63,156 nucleotides of DNA from Candidatus Obscuribacterales bacterium (lineage in GTDB: Bacteria; Cyanobacteriota; Vampirovibrionia; Obscuribacterales; Obscuribacteraceae). Position numbers and translations under genes: made by a program. Location: assembly GCA_020050685.1 (NCBI GenBank), contig JAGVKG010000053.1, positions 1-63,156 of the forward strand. The letters are read 5' to 3'. Shown piece after piece: positions 29,301 through 38,289 of this stretch. The notes under the pieces were generated by a model. The model made no database searches and was not told where the DNA came from. It saw only the letters and a list, made by a program, of their open reading frames with translations. Position 1 is the stretch's first letter. Every line of letters begins with the position of its first letter.

Positions 29301-29819
29301 AACTTCTATCAGATCGAAAGGTCTGAAGGCGATAAGCCGGCGGAACCCAGTGTTCAGTCGAAAGAGGACTCTCAATTGCCGGACAAAGCCGAATCAAAAT
29401 CACTACCGGCAACCGGACCAAGTAGCGAGACTCAGTCCGATGCGACAAAAGATATGGCTAAAGCTAGGAGAGAGAATCAGAAAGCCTTGGATCTGGAAGC
29501 ACTAGGTCAAACCTATGGCGAAGAGTCGATCAAACAAATTCTCCCCTCGTTCAAAAATGAGATCGTTGACTTGCTTGATAAACTCAAACAGTCATTTGAG
29601 GCAAAGGATGCCTCCGAAGTTGCCAGGTGCGCTCACCAAATTAAGGGACTAGCGTCAGCTTGCTCTGCCGGTGAGATTTCGCGGCACAGCTACGCCATGG
29701 AAGCAGCAATCAAGGATCACAATTGGAAGAAAGCCAAGGTCGAGAAAAAAGCTCTCGAGGGCTCGATTGCCGAAGCCACCACATTCATAAATGAAATTTG
29801 TACTGATACGACGGTTTAG
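26400..29819 (+). CDS. Hybrid sensor histidine kinase (7TM-like, PAS-PAS-HisKA-HATPase-REC-Hpt)
   Basis: Membrane sensor kinase of 1139 residues holding a complete phosphorelay. Residues about 12-265 carry seven or eight hydrophobic helices resembling an integral MASE-type sensor. Two PAS domains follow (about 290-400 and 415-540; WNEGAKRIKGYTSEEIVGK). The HisKA box has His592 (NMSHEIRTP). The HATPase has N, G1 and G2 boxes (LVNLVSNAIKF, DTGIGID, GGTGLGLS). A receiver has Asp897 (LMDCQIPDIDGFE), and a C-terminal Hpt has His1079 (AHQIKGLAS). An acidic Ser/Pro-rich linker separates REC and Hpt. The signal is unknown. The start ATG has only a weak ribosome site. The gene follows the Hpt gene on the same strand. 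Confidence 0.9.
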   Translation: MQHLQHVQRKLTIIAVVLYASLAGLGWAFDVQFLKGPFIHSVAPLPLGLLCLALVAMGMGLIYEEEKSLRFLGQICLSVVTIVSLLIVGQHSFGLHLPSHWLPLAIKAQFGPIGMYPIVASMFTLMAPTIWLSACKDPYAKLASQLLCLANFLVGMFYSVAYFYSLASTTEFTYMSPMPMPMPIMFLLLSFSLLVSQPEVGLIKLFSKDTIGGLVARRLIWVAILAPFIINWVRIFFEGATDSRIPYSALSACLVIGLFVAAIYWSANWLDKLDAARKWAETVREQHEEKTRLIIDQAYDAFVAIDSEGSIRDWNKQAETMFGWTREEVMGKTLAETIVPVTYRAQHSHGIRRYVATGEGALLNKRIEMPALHKSGHEFPVELAIFPVTIDGELNLCAFLQDISERKRLEQSIKMSEERFRLLVEAVKDYSIILLDPDGLIMTWNEGAKRIKGYTSEEIVGKHLRVFYTAEEQKFGKPERHLTAASIQGQFEDRGWRVRKDGSRFFANVVTTALTDESGKIIGFAKITRDLTEQKQAEDQIKQLNEALARRIIDLDKTNQQLETVNTNLSVARDQALQASDLKSKFVANMSHEIRTPISSIMGMSELLVDTHLSDEQLYFAKIIQESSQSLLRIVNDILDFSKIEAGKLELEKVEFSPQNLVQSVYELFLLQAHEKGLSLEMSCDAEVPTRVEGDPGRLKQVLVNLVSNAIKFTGKGEIKLAATVEQQHTRFVSLQFSVSDTGIGIDKQMQDRLFLPFEQADGSTTRTHGGTGLGLSISKRLIDLMGGNISLESAIGVGTTFRFSIPLRLMRPRPPKAPLYLANIETSAGERNFAPGSSQDESPNEKWILVVEDNLVLRNLALKQLERLGFPAVAVSSGSKALAEVSTGRYHLALMDCQIPDIDGFETTLAIRAREEAEKLPHLPIIAMTASAMYGDREKCINAGMDDYLSKPVRLDHLEDKLNYWLNFYQIERSEGDKPAEPSVQSKEDSQLPDKAESKSLPATGPSSETQSDATKDMAKARRENQKALDLEALGQTYGEESIKQILPSFKNEIVDLLDKLKQSFEAKDASEVARCAHQIKGLASACSAGEISRHSYAMEAAIKDHNWKKAKVEKKALEGSIAEATTFINEICTDTTV

Positions 29820-29917
29820 CTCTAGAGAACTGACAAAAATCGCTCTACATCTAGCCAATTTGCTGTAGACTTTTATCTAAAATCTGTTTTTTTAGATGGA
29901 GCAAAATCGGCAAAGAC

Positions 29918-32317
29918 GTGATCAAGTTTATCGCTTCCATAGTCATGCTTACTTGTTTGGCACTGCCCTTCGCTGGATGGTGGCTTGTTTTCCGCCCATT
30001 ACCAGACAGAGATGGTGTGGTGAAATTTTTGCAGCTCGGTGATTCGGCTGTTGTCAACTTTGATGGGCGTGGTGTTCCATATATTCGCGCCGGAAACGAG
30101 CCAGACCTTTACATGGTGCAAGGCTATGTCGTAGCATCCGATCGTTTGTTCCAAATGGATATTTTGAGACGGACGGCTAAAGGTGAATTGGCGGAAGTGT
30201 TTGGCCCGCAAGCAATTGCCTCCGATAAATTGATGCGCACCATTGGTTTCAATCGTCTTGCCCATGATCAAAAGCAAACGCTGTCGCCGACAGTAGCGAA
30301 AGCAGCTTCTGCCTATTGCCAGGGCGTAAACAAATTTATTGCCGATAATTACGACAAACTGCCAATTGAATTTGTGCTCTTGGGATACAAGCCAAAGATT
30401 TGGCAAGCGGAAGATACACTTGCCATCATGAAGTATCTTGATTACATTCAAGATGAGTCTTGGCGATTGGATGATTTGCGCCAACGAGTACTTGACAGGC
30501 TTGGTGCTGAGCTGGCTTCCGATTTGTTTGGCGATTCTTGGTCTTCCACGCCAACCCCACAAATGGCCGAGAAAGCAAACAGCATTGCATATCTAACAGA
30601 TGCCTTGCCTAAGTTAGCTAAGGACTCTTACTTGCATTATGCACCTCATCCAAATATTGGCTCATCAGTTTGGGCAATTGCCTCGGATAGGACCGATACG
30701 CATGGTGCGCTTCTCGCTTGCGACAAGCACAATAAATTGACTAAGCCTGATCTTTGGTACATAGCCTCCTTGTCATCTCCGGGTCTGCATGTTGCTGGTG
30801 CCACCATCCCTGGTGTACCGGGAATTTTGGTCGGTAGAAATGAATTCATTTCTTGGGGCACGACTGCGCTCAAAGCAGACGTGCAAGATTTGTTCTTAGA
30901 GGAATTCAGCCAGCAGTTTAGTGATAAGTACCGCACGAAAAATGGTTGGAAGACTGCATTTGAAATCACTGAAGTGATACCGGTGCGGTTTGCCAAGTCG
31001 CGCGAACACAAAGTGTTGATTACTGAGCATGGTCCGGTGCTTTTGAAGAACCAAGCATCTGCTGTTTCGCTGGCTTGGACAGGGTCTTGGGCACGACCGG
31101 CAGCGCTGGAAACTTTCTATCAAATCAATCGCGCCCAAACTGTCGGCGATTGCCAGCTGGCTCTTGAGGCCTATGCCGGATCGCCGATGAATTTCTTGTT
31201 TGCTGATAAACAAGGCAGTGTGGCCAGCCAAGCAGCTGGTGTAATTCCGGTGCGCGACAAAGGTGGACAAGGTACATTATTAGTTTCTGGTGCCGGTGAA
31301 GTCGGTCAGTGGGGATCAACCATTCCCTACAAGTCCTTGCCCCAAATCACCAATCCCAAGCAACGCTTCTTAGTATCGGCAAATCAAAAGTTGGTTTCGC
31401 AATCGTATCCCTGGCTGCTTGGTCACCAATTCTTGCCACCCTATCGTGCTTGGCGTGCCTTTAGTTTGATTGGTCAAAACGGCAGACGGGCAAATTCGGC
31501 TCCCATCGGTTTACCTGATGTGAATGAAATTCAAGGTGATATGCAAGCACCGCTTTTTGAATTGGTCAGAGCCGAACTTCATCAAGCTGTGGAAGAAAAC
31601 CATATTATCGATAAGAATGTCTTGAGTGCTTTGAACTTATTAGATCACTGGGATGGACAATTGCGGGCTGAATCCCCAGAAGCTGCCATCTACGAGTCGT
31701 TTATTTACACACTTGGACATCGGATTATCGAGACCAAGTTGGGCTCTAATCTGACAGCAGAGTATTTCCAAAATTGGCCGATGTGGGTTTGCTTTGTGGA
31801 ACACTACATGCACGCGAAGCAAGACAAATGGTTACCTAAAGAAGAACGAACCTATTCGGCTTTCCTGATCACAAGCTTCACGGAAGCCATGAAGAATTTG
31901 CGTCTGGCTTGTAATGCAAACGAGCCGGAAAAGTGGGACTGGAAAAACTTGCACAAAGTTTCTTTCCAAAATGCCATCAATCAAGGTCTCAATTGGCCTA
32001 GCCGTGTATTTAACCTTATGCCTCTTGGTGTGGGCGGTGATGATAATTGTTTGAATGCGCTTTCTTGCGATTATGGTACAAGCAAAGATTTGTTTGCTTG
32101 CACGTATGGTCCGGACATGCGTCTTTTGGTAGACATGTCTGACCCGGACAAGTTTTATCAATCGCTTGCTTGTGGGCAGTCCGGCCAATTGCTTTCGGCG
32201 CATGAGCAAGACGAAATCAATGCCTGGCTGCGTGTTGATCCTATGCCTGTTGCATTTTCTGCCAAACAAATAGAACATCAGTCGGAACACAAATTGATTT
32301 TAGTCAATCGCATCTGA
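29918..32317 (+). CDS. Penicillin acylase family (peptidase S45) Ntn-hydrolase
   Basis: Protein of 799 residues from GTG 29918, anchored or exported by an N-terminal hydrophobic segment (IASIVMLTCLALPFAGWW). The family matures by self-cleavage to leave an N-terminal Ser nucleophile on the beta chain. Here NIG-SSVWAIASDR puts it at about Ser249. The alpha-chain pattern DRLFQMDILRRTAKGELAEVFG (about 77-98) is canonical. Known members cleave amide bonds of penicillins, acyl-homoserine lactones or other N-acyl amides; the substrate cannot be told from sequence. The ribosome site is poor. serA follows after only 6 bases, so the two are probably one message. Confidence 0.85.
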   Translation: MIKFIASIVMLTCLALPFAGWWLVFRPLPDRDGVVKFLQLGDSAVVNFDGRGVPYIRAGNEPDLYMVQGYVVASDRLFQMDILRRTAKGELAEVFGPQAIASDKLMRTIGFNRLAHDQKQTLSPTVAKAASAYCQGVNKFIADNYDKLPIEFVLLGYKPKIWQAEDTLAIMKYLDYIQDESWRLDDLRQRVLDRLGAELASDLFGDSWSSTPTPQMAEKANSIAYLTDALPKLAKDSYLHYAPHPNIGSSVWAIASDRTDTHGALLACDKHNKLTKPDLWYIASLSSPGLHVAGATIPGVPGILVGRNEFISWGTTALKADVQDLFLEEFSQQFSDKYRTKNGWKTAFEITEVIPVRFAKSREHKVLITEHGPVLLKNQASAVSLAWTGSWARPAALETFYQINRAQTVGDCQLALEAYAGSPMNFLFADKQGSVASQAAGVIPVRDKGGQGTLLVSGAGEVGQWGSTIPYKSLPQITNPKQRFLVSANQKLVSQSYPWLLGHQFLPPYRAWRAFSLIGQNGRRANSAPIGLPDVNEIQGDMQAPLFELVRAELHQAVEENHIIDKNVLSALNLLDHWDGQLRAESPEAAIYESFIYTLGHRIIETKLGSNLTAEYFQNWPMWVCFVEHYMHAKQDKWLPKEERTYSAFLITSFTEAMKNLRLACNANEPEKWDWKNLHKVSFQNAINQGLNWPSRVFNLMPLGVGGDDNCLNALSCDYGTSKDLFACTYGPDMRLLVDMSDPDKFYQSLACGQSGQLLSAHEQDEINAWLRVDPMPVAFSAKQIEHQSEHKLILVNRI

Positions 32318-32323
32318 GGATTT

Positions 32324-33928
32324 ATGGCCGCAAACCTTACCGCAAAAGTTTTAATTGCCGATGAAGTTAGCCAAGAAGGTATAAACATCCTGGCAGAAAA
32401 GCTTGAGGTTTCTTACCTACCGGAAATCTCACCTGAGCAATTGCTCAAGGATATCGCCAACTACGATGCAGTGCTTGTGCGCAGTCGCAGCAAGATTTCC
32501 AAAGAAGTGATTGCCGCAGGCAAGAAGCTAAAAGTAATTGGCCGGGCAGGTGTCGGTGTCGACAATATCGATGTCGATGCGGCGACCGAACGTGGCATTC
32601 TGGTAATTAATTCACCGGAAGGCAACACCGCATCAGCTGCCGAACATACGCTGGCTATGATGCTTTCCTTGGCAAGACAAGTTGCCGCTGCCGATCATTC
32701 TGTCAAACAAGGTTTGTGGGAAAGAAAACATTTCATTGGTACGGAATTATTCAACAAGACACTGGGTGTAATTGGCTTAGGTAAGATTGGCTCACGCGTT
32801 GCCCAGGCCGCATTGGCATTGGGAATGAAGGTAATTGTTTTCGATCCTCTGGTTTCACCTGAGCGCGCCGCCGCACTGAATTTCAAAAGTGTCAGCTTGG
32901 ATGAGATTTGGGCAAATGCCGATTTCATTACCGTGCATACACCGAAAACCAGAGAAACCGCAAATTTGATCAACGCTGATGTTCTGAGTAAGGTCAAACC
33001 AGGAGTGCGTATCATCAATTGTGCTCGTGGTGGCATTATTGACGAGAATGCTTTGGCAGAGGCAATTAAGGCCGGACGCGTTGCCGGGGCAGCAATTGAT
33101 GTATTCGATAATGAACCGCCGACCGATTCGCCACTCTTAAAATTCAATTCGCAAGTAGTACTGACGCCGCATTTGGGCGCATCAACATTTGAAGCCCAGT
33201 TTAACGTGGCAATTGATCTGGCCGAACAAATTCGTGACTACATACTCACAGGTTCGGCTCGCAGTCCGGTCAATCTGCCTTACATGCGACCGGATGTGGT
33301 CAAATCGTTGGGCAAATATCTTTTCTTAGCGGAAGTTATGGGAGCAATTGCCGGCGAGCTAGCCGAAGGTGGCGTCAAACAAGTTGAGCTGGTTGCCTCG
33401 GGAGCCTTGTCCGAAAAAGAAATTACGCCTTTGACGATTGCTGCCTTACGCGGAATATTTTCCCGCCGCATGGAAGGTGTTACTTATGTAAACGCGCAAT
33501 TAACAGCGCGCAATCATGGTATTGCCGTTAAGGAAACTAAGTTGGCGGAAGGCCAGCGTTATCGCGATGAGCTTGCCATAATCGTCTCAACCGACGGCAG
33601 CCATGCAGCACTTTCCGGCACCATATTGGCGCATGACGAAGCTGTAATTACCAAGATCAACAATTATCCAATTAACCTCACACCATCGCGCTACATGCTT
33701 TTCACATCGCACTCCGATCAGCCAGGCATGGTGGCAAAAGTAGCTGGTGCTCTGGGCGAACAAGACATTAATATCAGCACCATGACAGTGGCCCGCAGTG
33801 GAGCAAGAGAGCAAGCAGTCATGGTTATGACATTAGACGATCCGCTCAATCAAGAGCAAGTCCGCCTGCTCGGCAAACAATCAGGAATCCATATGGCGCG
33901 TTTTGTTGCACTCAATAACCTGATTTAG
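32324..33928 (+). CDS. serA: D-3-phosphoglycerate dehydrogenase
   Basis: First step of serine synthesis: oxidises 3-phosphoglycerate with NAD+. It has 534 residues, the long type with an extra allosteric substrate-binding domain and a C-terminal ACT domain (FTSHSDQPGMVAKVAGALGE, about 465-485) that senses serine. The nucleotide-binding GLGKIGSR is near 150. The catalytic set is Arg near 237 (NCARGGII), Glu near 264 (DVFDNEPP) and His near 283 (PHLGAST). TGAGGA is three bases before the ATG, a short spacing. The gene is squeezed between the acylase (6 bases) and the DUF3160 gene (9 bases), an unusual setting for a housekeeping enzyme. Confidence 0.95.
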   Translation: MAANLTAKVLIADEVSQEGINILAEKLEVSYLPEISPEQLLKDIANYDAVLVRSRSKISKEVIAAGKKLKVIGRAGVGVDNIDVDAATERGILVINSPEGNTASAAEHTLAMMLSLARQVAAADHSVKQGLWERKHFIGTELFNKTLGVIGLGKIGSRVAQAALALGMKVIVFDPLVSPERAAALNFKSVSLDEIWANADFITVHTPKTRETANLINADVLSKVKPGVRIINCARGGIIDENALAEAIKAGRVAGAAIDVFDNEPPTDSPLLKFNSQVVLTPHLGASTFEAQFNVAIDLAEQIRDYILTGSARSPVNLPYMRPDVVKSLGKYLFLAEVMGAIAGELAEGGVKQVELVASGALSEKEITPLTIAALRGIFSRRMEGVTYVNAQLTARNHGIAVKETKLAEGQRYRDELAIIVSTDGSHAALSGTILAHDEAVITKINNYPINLTPSRYMLFTSHSDQPGMVAKVAGALGEQDINISTMTVARSGAREQAVMVMTLDDPLNQEQVRLLGKQSGIHMARFVALNNLI

Positions 33929-33937
33929 ATGTGAAGT

Positions 33938-36262
33938 ATGGTCAAGTCCCTATCACATCGCAAAGAATTTTTTGAGAAATCACCCAAGACGCTCACAAGC
34001 AAGTCCTTGAAACTCCGCTGGTTGAGTTTGGCACTGAGTATATCTTTTGTGGCAAATTCACTTTCGCCTGGTTATGCGGATAATTTGGACGTTACCCAAC
34101 CATTTAAACCAAAATCCATTTCGCCCATTGAACTTAAGCGTAAGGAAGTGATTCCCCAGGATCTTTTTCCTAAAATGGATCTGCCACTGAGCTTTCCACC
34201 ACCAATTCCTTTATTTGGCGTTCAGATCCGCGGCTTGAACGCCGAAGGCATCAATCGCCTGGGACAGAATTACTTTGTCGTTGTGACGAATACTAATTAC
34301 AGCAACATGAATTCTGTTTACCAAGATAATCACCTGCACGGCAAATCCAATTTTGTCACGGCAGACAGTCTTATTCATCCATACTTTGCTTTCACCAATC
34401 GCATTATTGCCCAAATGGTAAAAGATCATTTGGCACCAGATCTTTTGACCCTCCTCAAGTCCATGCTCACGGTTTCACTTGCTGATCTTAAGCAAGCAAC
34501 CGATTTGGAAGTGCGTGATGATATTGAACACAATACTGCACTTTTACTGTTATCCATTCGCCTGTTGGAACCACAATTTGTTTTACCGATAAGCGATAAG
34601 AGTGCAAATAGTTCAGCAAGCAGGCTTGAAGCCATGGCTCAAGCCGATTTGCAATCTATTGAATCAGCAAAGACCACTAAGTCTGCCATTTTTGATCGCG
34701 AAATTGACTTTAGCATCTACAAACCGATTGGTTGGTACACAACTGAGCCCAAGCTAGCTCAGTTTTTCAAATTGAGACAGTGGCTTTCCTCTGTCAGCTT
34801 GCCGGTAACCGATGTAACATATGATATACATGGCGCCACAGGAAACAATTTTAGACGCTCAGTATTGCTTTATCGCAGTTTAGATCAAGCGCGCATAAAT
34901 GGTCAGCCTGTTTTTCCGCTTTACGATAAAATTTGTCGTGCTTGGAAGACACTTGCACCGGAAGTGCAATACGATTTAGGCAAGGCTCTTTTACCTAACG
35001 ATTACAAATCTGTTTTTTCCAGTCTAACGCAAGACTTGAAAGTAACACTGACAAATCTGGCCCAACCTTTTTATCGCACCAAACTTTTGCTCAGCATTCG
35101 CCGTCAGAAACCACTTAACTTGGGTTCTGCCTCAATTTTTGAGCTGGGACAAGAAAATGCTCAAGAAGCAACTAGCGTTAGCTTCCATCTTTTACCAGCA
35201 ATTGGCGAGCCGGAAATTATTTGGTTGCGGCAAATCGCCAAATATTACCCAGGCAATGAAGCGGAAGCAGCTATTTCTTGGCCTCTAGCATTGTATTTCT
35301 TGCATGCTCGTACTGCCGGGCAAGCCAACAATGTTTTAAATGCTTTAGGTGCGCATCTTGATCCACAAATTATCAATGTCTTGCCTGAGCTGGAGAGGCT
35401 AGCGCAAACACCGACATTAGTGCAGGTTGTCCAAAATGCAGCCGATCGCCGTTGGCGAATTTTGGAGACTTACTTTACTAGCTATCCTGATACGGTACAG
35501 ACAGCATTGAAAACCGACAATTGGTACACGCACCGATTGGAATCAGCAATTGGTGGATGGGCCGATAGTTTAATGGCTCTGGCATTTCCTGTCTATTCGC
35601 TAAGACAAGCCAATGCCACCATGAACGCACACGCAAACTCGGCTGCTAATTCTCCTACCCCAACTGCTCTCGAAAACAAACAAGCGAGCAAGCCGGTTTT
35701 CTATCATTATCTAGAACCACAAATTGCAACTTACGGCCGCATCCATGAGGACGGCGAAAAGCTGCTTGCCGACTATACAGCACTTGGTTATTTCCCAGAT
35801 GAATATCGAGAAAGACTAAATGACTTCATTCGTCTTTCTCAGCGCTTGGAAAAAATTGCCATTTTTGAACTTTCGTCACGCCCATTGGCTATGTCAGATG
35901 TGCAACTCTTAGCCAATATTGAAAGTATTTTCGAGAAAGTCACCTTGCCATTGCCAAACACACTGCACGTTTATTTCCCACAAAAAGCTGGTAGACAAAA
36001 TCCAGAAGACAATGGCTTTAACTTCGGTCTTGGCTATGCAGGTTGTGCCTGTGTTATCCTGCAACATGATTTCAAAACCAATTTGGGCCGCGGACCGGTT
36101 TACACTTATTACGAATTGCCCGGTAAAGCAATTACACCTGAGCATTGGTTGCGCAAATTGCAATTTGGACTTGTGAGGACACCGCCTTGGGCTCAGAATT
36201 TTGATTGTGCACAGGAGCCGGAAAGCAAAACACAGGCAACAAAAGTCAAACCACGAGATTAG
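33938..36262 (+). CDS. DUF3160 exported protein
   Basis: Protein of 774 residues with an N-terminal signal (basic stretch, LRWLSLALSISFVANS, then SPGYADN, likely cut near 47). The body matches DUF3160: VVTNTNYSNMNSVYQDN with NFVTADSLIHPYF (about 110-150), IGWYTTEPKLAQFF and a C-terminal NFGLGYAGCACVIL. DUF3160 proteins occur in several environmental phyla and have no assigned reaction. Cell location is probably periplasmic or outer membrane. It starts 9 bases after serA and precedes the S9 peptidase by 34 bases. A shared role with the acylase and peptidase in handling peptides or amides outside the cytoplasm is a guess from position. Confidence 0.82.
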   Translation: MVKSLSHRKEFFEKSPKTLTSKSLKLRWLSLALSISFVANSLSPGYADNLDVTQPFKPKSISPIELKRKEVIPQDLFPKMDLPLSFPPPIPLFGVQIRGLNAEGINRLGQNYFVVVTNTNYSNMNSVYQDNHLHGKSNFVTADSLIHPYFAFTNRIIAQMVKDHLAPDLLTLLKSMLTVSLADLKQATDLEVRDDIEHNTALLLLSIRLLEPQFVLPISDKSANSSASRLEAMAQADLQSIESAKTTKSAIFDREIDFSIYKPIGWYTTEPKLAQFFKLRQWLSSVSLPVTDVTYDIHGATGNNFRRSVLLYRSLDQARINGQPVFPLYDKICRAWKTLAPEVQYDLGKALLPNDYKSVFSSLTQDLKVTLTNLAQPFYRTKLLLSIRRQKPLNLGSASIFELGQENAQEATSVSFHLLPAIGEPEIIWLRQIAKYYPGNEAEAAISWPLALYFLHARTAGQANNVLNALGAHLDPQIINVLPELERLAQTPTLVQVVQNAADRRWRILETYFTSYPDTVQTALKTDNWYTHRLESAIGGWADSLMALAFPVYSLRQANATMNAHANSAANSPTPTALENKQASKPVFYHYLEPQIATYGRIHEDGEKLLADYTALGYFPDEYRERLNDFIRLSQRLEKIAIFELSSRPLAMSDVQLLANIESIFEKVTLPLPNTLHVYFPQKAGRQNPEDNGFNFGLGYAGCACVILQHDFKTNLGRGPVYTYYELPGKAITPEHWLRKLQFGLVRTPPWAQNFDCAQEPESKTQATKVKPRD

Positions 36263-36296
36263 CTAGATGAATTCAAGGGACTAAGGGGAATATCAG

Positions 36297-38255
36297 ATGA
36301 ACACACCAGAATGTACAAGTCAAACCAAAGCTCCCTTTGGCTCATGGAAGTCACCAATTTCTTCTGACCTGGTTGTTTCGAAGACCACTGTGGCTGGTAT
36401 CACTTGCATTGATGGCAACGATTATTACTGGCAAGAGTTTCGCCCGCATGAAGCTGGCCGATATGTAATTGTGAAAAAGACAAACGCAGGTCAAGTTATC
36501 GATGCAATTCCGCCAGGATTTAATTGCAGAAGCCGTGTCCATGAATATGGAGGCGGTGCTTATACAGTGGCAGATGGCGTAATTTATTTTTCTAACGACG
36601 AAGACCAGCGTGTTTACAGGCAGGAAGCAGGCGGCACTCCGACTGCCTTGACCAGCCAGGCTAATAGACGATTTGCCGATTTTATTGTTGATAGAAGACG
36701 CAATCGCTTAATTTGCGTGCAAGAAGATCACAGTATCAAAGGCACAGAACCAATCAACACAATTTGCACCATTGATATTTGGGACGGTAGTATCACGCCC
36801 CTAATCAGCGGCGCGGATTTCTACTCAAATCCACGTTTAAGCCCCGATGGTATGAAGTTGTCTTTTGTCAGCTGGAATCATCCAAACATGCCTTGGGATG
36901 AGAGCAAAGTTTCAGTTGCCACTTTCGATGACGGTGGTGGTATCGAAGCCGTAAAAGTTGTAGCTGGTGGAAAGCAAGAATCTATTTTTCAACCGGAATG
37001 GTCACCAGATGGAACACTTTATTTCATCTCCGATCGCTCAGGCTTCTGGAATTTTTATCGCCATGCAAAAGGAACAATTGAACCGGTTTACAAAGCCGCT
37101 TTTGAATTTGGCATGCCGCAATGGAAGTTCGGATTTAGTTTATATAGCTTCGTTTCTCCTAATCAAATTTTGTGCACCTACACTAAACATGGCACGTGGC
37201 GTCTGGCTGGTTTGAATACAAAAGTCGGCGAACTTGAATCGTTTGACTTGCCTTATTCCGAATATCTCTTCATCACAAGCGTCGGGAAAAGGGCAGTCTT
37301 TCGTGCTGGATCGGCCACGCAGCCATATGCAATATATGAGCTTGATCTGTCCGATCTCAAAATTACCATGCTCAGCACACCAAGCAACTTTGGTATAGAC
37401 CAGAAATATTTTTCTGTTCCGGAAGCAATTGACTTTCCCACCGAAAACGGACAAATTGCTCATGCCTTTTATTACCCACCAGAAAATGGTGATTTTTCTG
37501 GTCCCGATGGTGCCAAACCTCCACTTTTAGTTAAGAGCCACGGTGGACCGACAGGAGCAGCTTCGCAAGTTCTCGATCTGACTACACAGTATTGGACCAG
37601 CCGTGGCTTTGCCGTATTGGATGTGAACTATGGTGGATCAACTGGCTTTGGTAGACCTTATCGCGAAAGACTGAAAGGCAATTGGGGCATTATCGATGTC
37701 GATGATTGTCTCAATGGTGCACGTTATTTAGTCCAACAAAACAAAGTAGATGGAAACAAACTTGCCATAACTGGTGGCTCAGCTGGTGGTTATACAACTT
37801 TGTCGGCCTTGACCTTCCGTGATACTTTCAGAGCCGGCTCAAGCCACTTTGGTATTTCCGATCTGGAATCCATGGCTCGTGATACTCACAAATTCGAGTC
37901 ACGTTATTTAGAAGGATTAGTTGGTAAATATCCTGAACAGAGAAGTGTTTATATGGAGCGTTCACCGATTCATCATGTAGATAAGCTTAGTTGCCCAGTT
38001 GCTTTCTTCCAAGGTTTGGAAGACAAAGTAGTGCCACCAAATCAAGCCCAAATGATGGTCGATGCTTTGCGTGAGAAAAAATTACCAGTTGCCTACGTAA
38101 CATTTGCTGGTGAGCAACATGGCTTCCGTAAAGCATCAACAATTAAGCGCGCACTTGACGGTGAATTTTACTTCTACTCGCAAATCTTCAACTTCAAACC
38201 AGCCGACGACATCGAACCACTAGAGATCGAAAACCTCACACCACAAGTGGTCTAA
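36297..38255 (+). CDS. S9 family prolyl oligopeptidase / acylaminoacyl-peptidase
   Basis: Serine peptidase of 652 residues. The N-terminal beta-propeller (about 30-400) has WD/TolB-like repeats (PRLSPDGMKLSFVSW, PEWSPDGTLYFISDR) that gate access. The C-terminal alpha/beta-hydrolase carries the triad Ser495 (GGSAGGY), Asp576 (GLEDKVV) and His608 (GEQHGFRK), with the oxyanion element SHGGPTG near 415. No signal peptide is seen, so it is probably cytoplasmic and degrades short peptides. AGGGGAA lies upstream of the ATG. It ends the run that starts with the acylase; 34 bases of convergent space separate it from the next gene. Confidence 0.9.
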   Translation: MNTPECTSQTKAPFGSWKSPISSDLVVSKTTVAGITCIDGNDYYWQEFRPHEAGRYVIVKKTNAGQVIDAIPPGFNCRSRVHEYGGGAYTVADGVIYFSNDEDQRVYRQEAGGTPTALTSQANRRFADFIVDRRRNRLICVQEDHSIKGTEPINTICTIDIWDGSITPLISGADFYSNPRLSPDGMKLSFVSWNHPNMPWDESKVSVATFDDGGGIEAVKVVAGGKQESIFQPEWSPDGTLYFISDRSGFWNFYRHAKGTIEPVYKAAFEFGMPQWKFGFSLYSFVSPNQILCTYTKHGTWRLAGLNTKVGELESFDLPYSEYLFITSVGKRAVFRAGSATQPYAIYELDLSDLKITMLSTPSNFGIDQKYFSVPEAIDFPTENGQIAHAFYYPPENGDFSGPDGAKPPLLVKSHGGPTGAASQVLDLTTQYWTSRGFAVLDVNYGGSTGFGRPYRERLKGNWGIIDVDDCLNGARYLVQQNKVDGNKLAITGGSAGGYTTLSALTFRDTFRAGSSHFGISDLESMARDTHKFESRYLEGLVGKYPEQRSVYMERSPIHHVDKLSCPVAFFQGLEDKVVPPNQAQMMVDALREKKLPVAYVTFAGEQHGFRKASTIKRALDGEFYFYSQIFNFKPADDIEPLEIENLTPQVV

Positions 38256-38289
38256 TAACTGATCGCCTGTAACAATTGAATCGGAGTTT

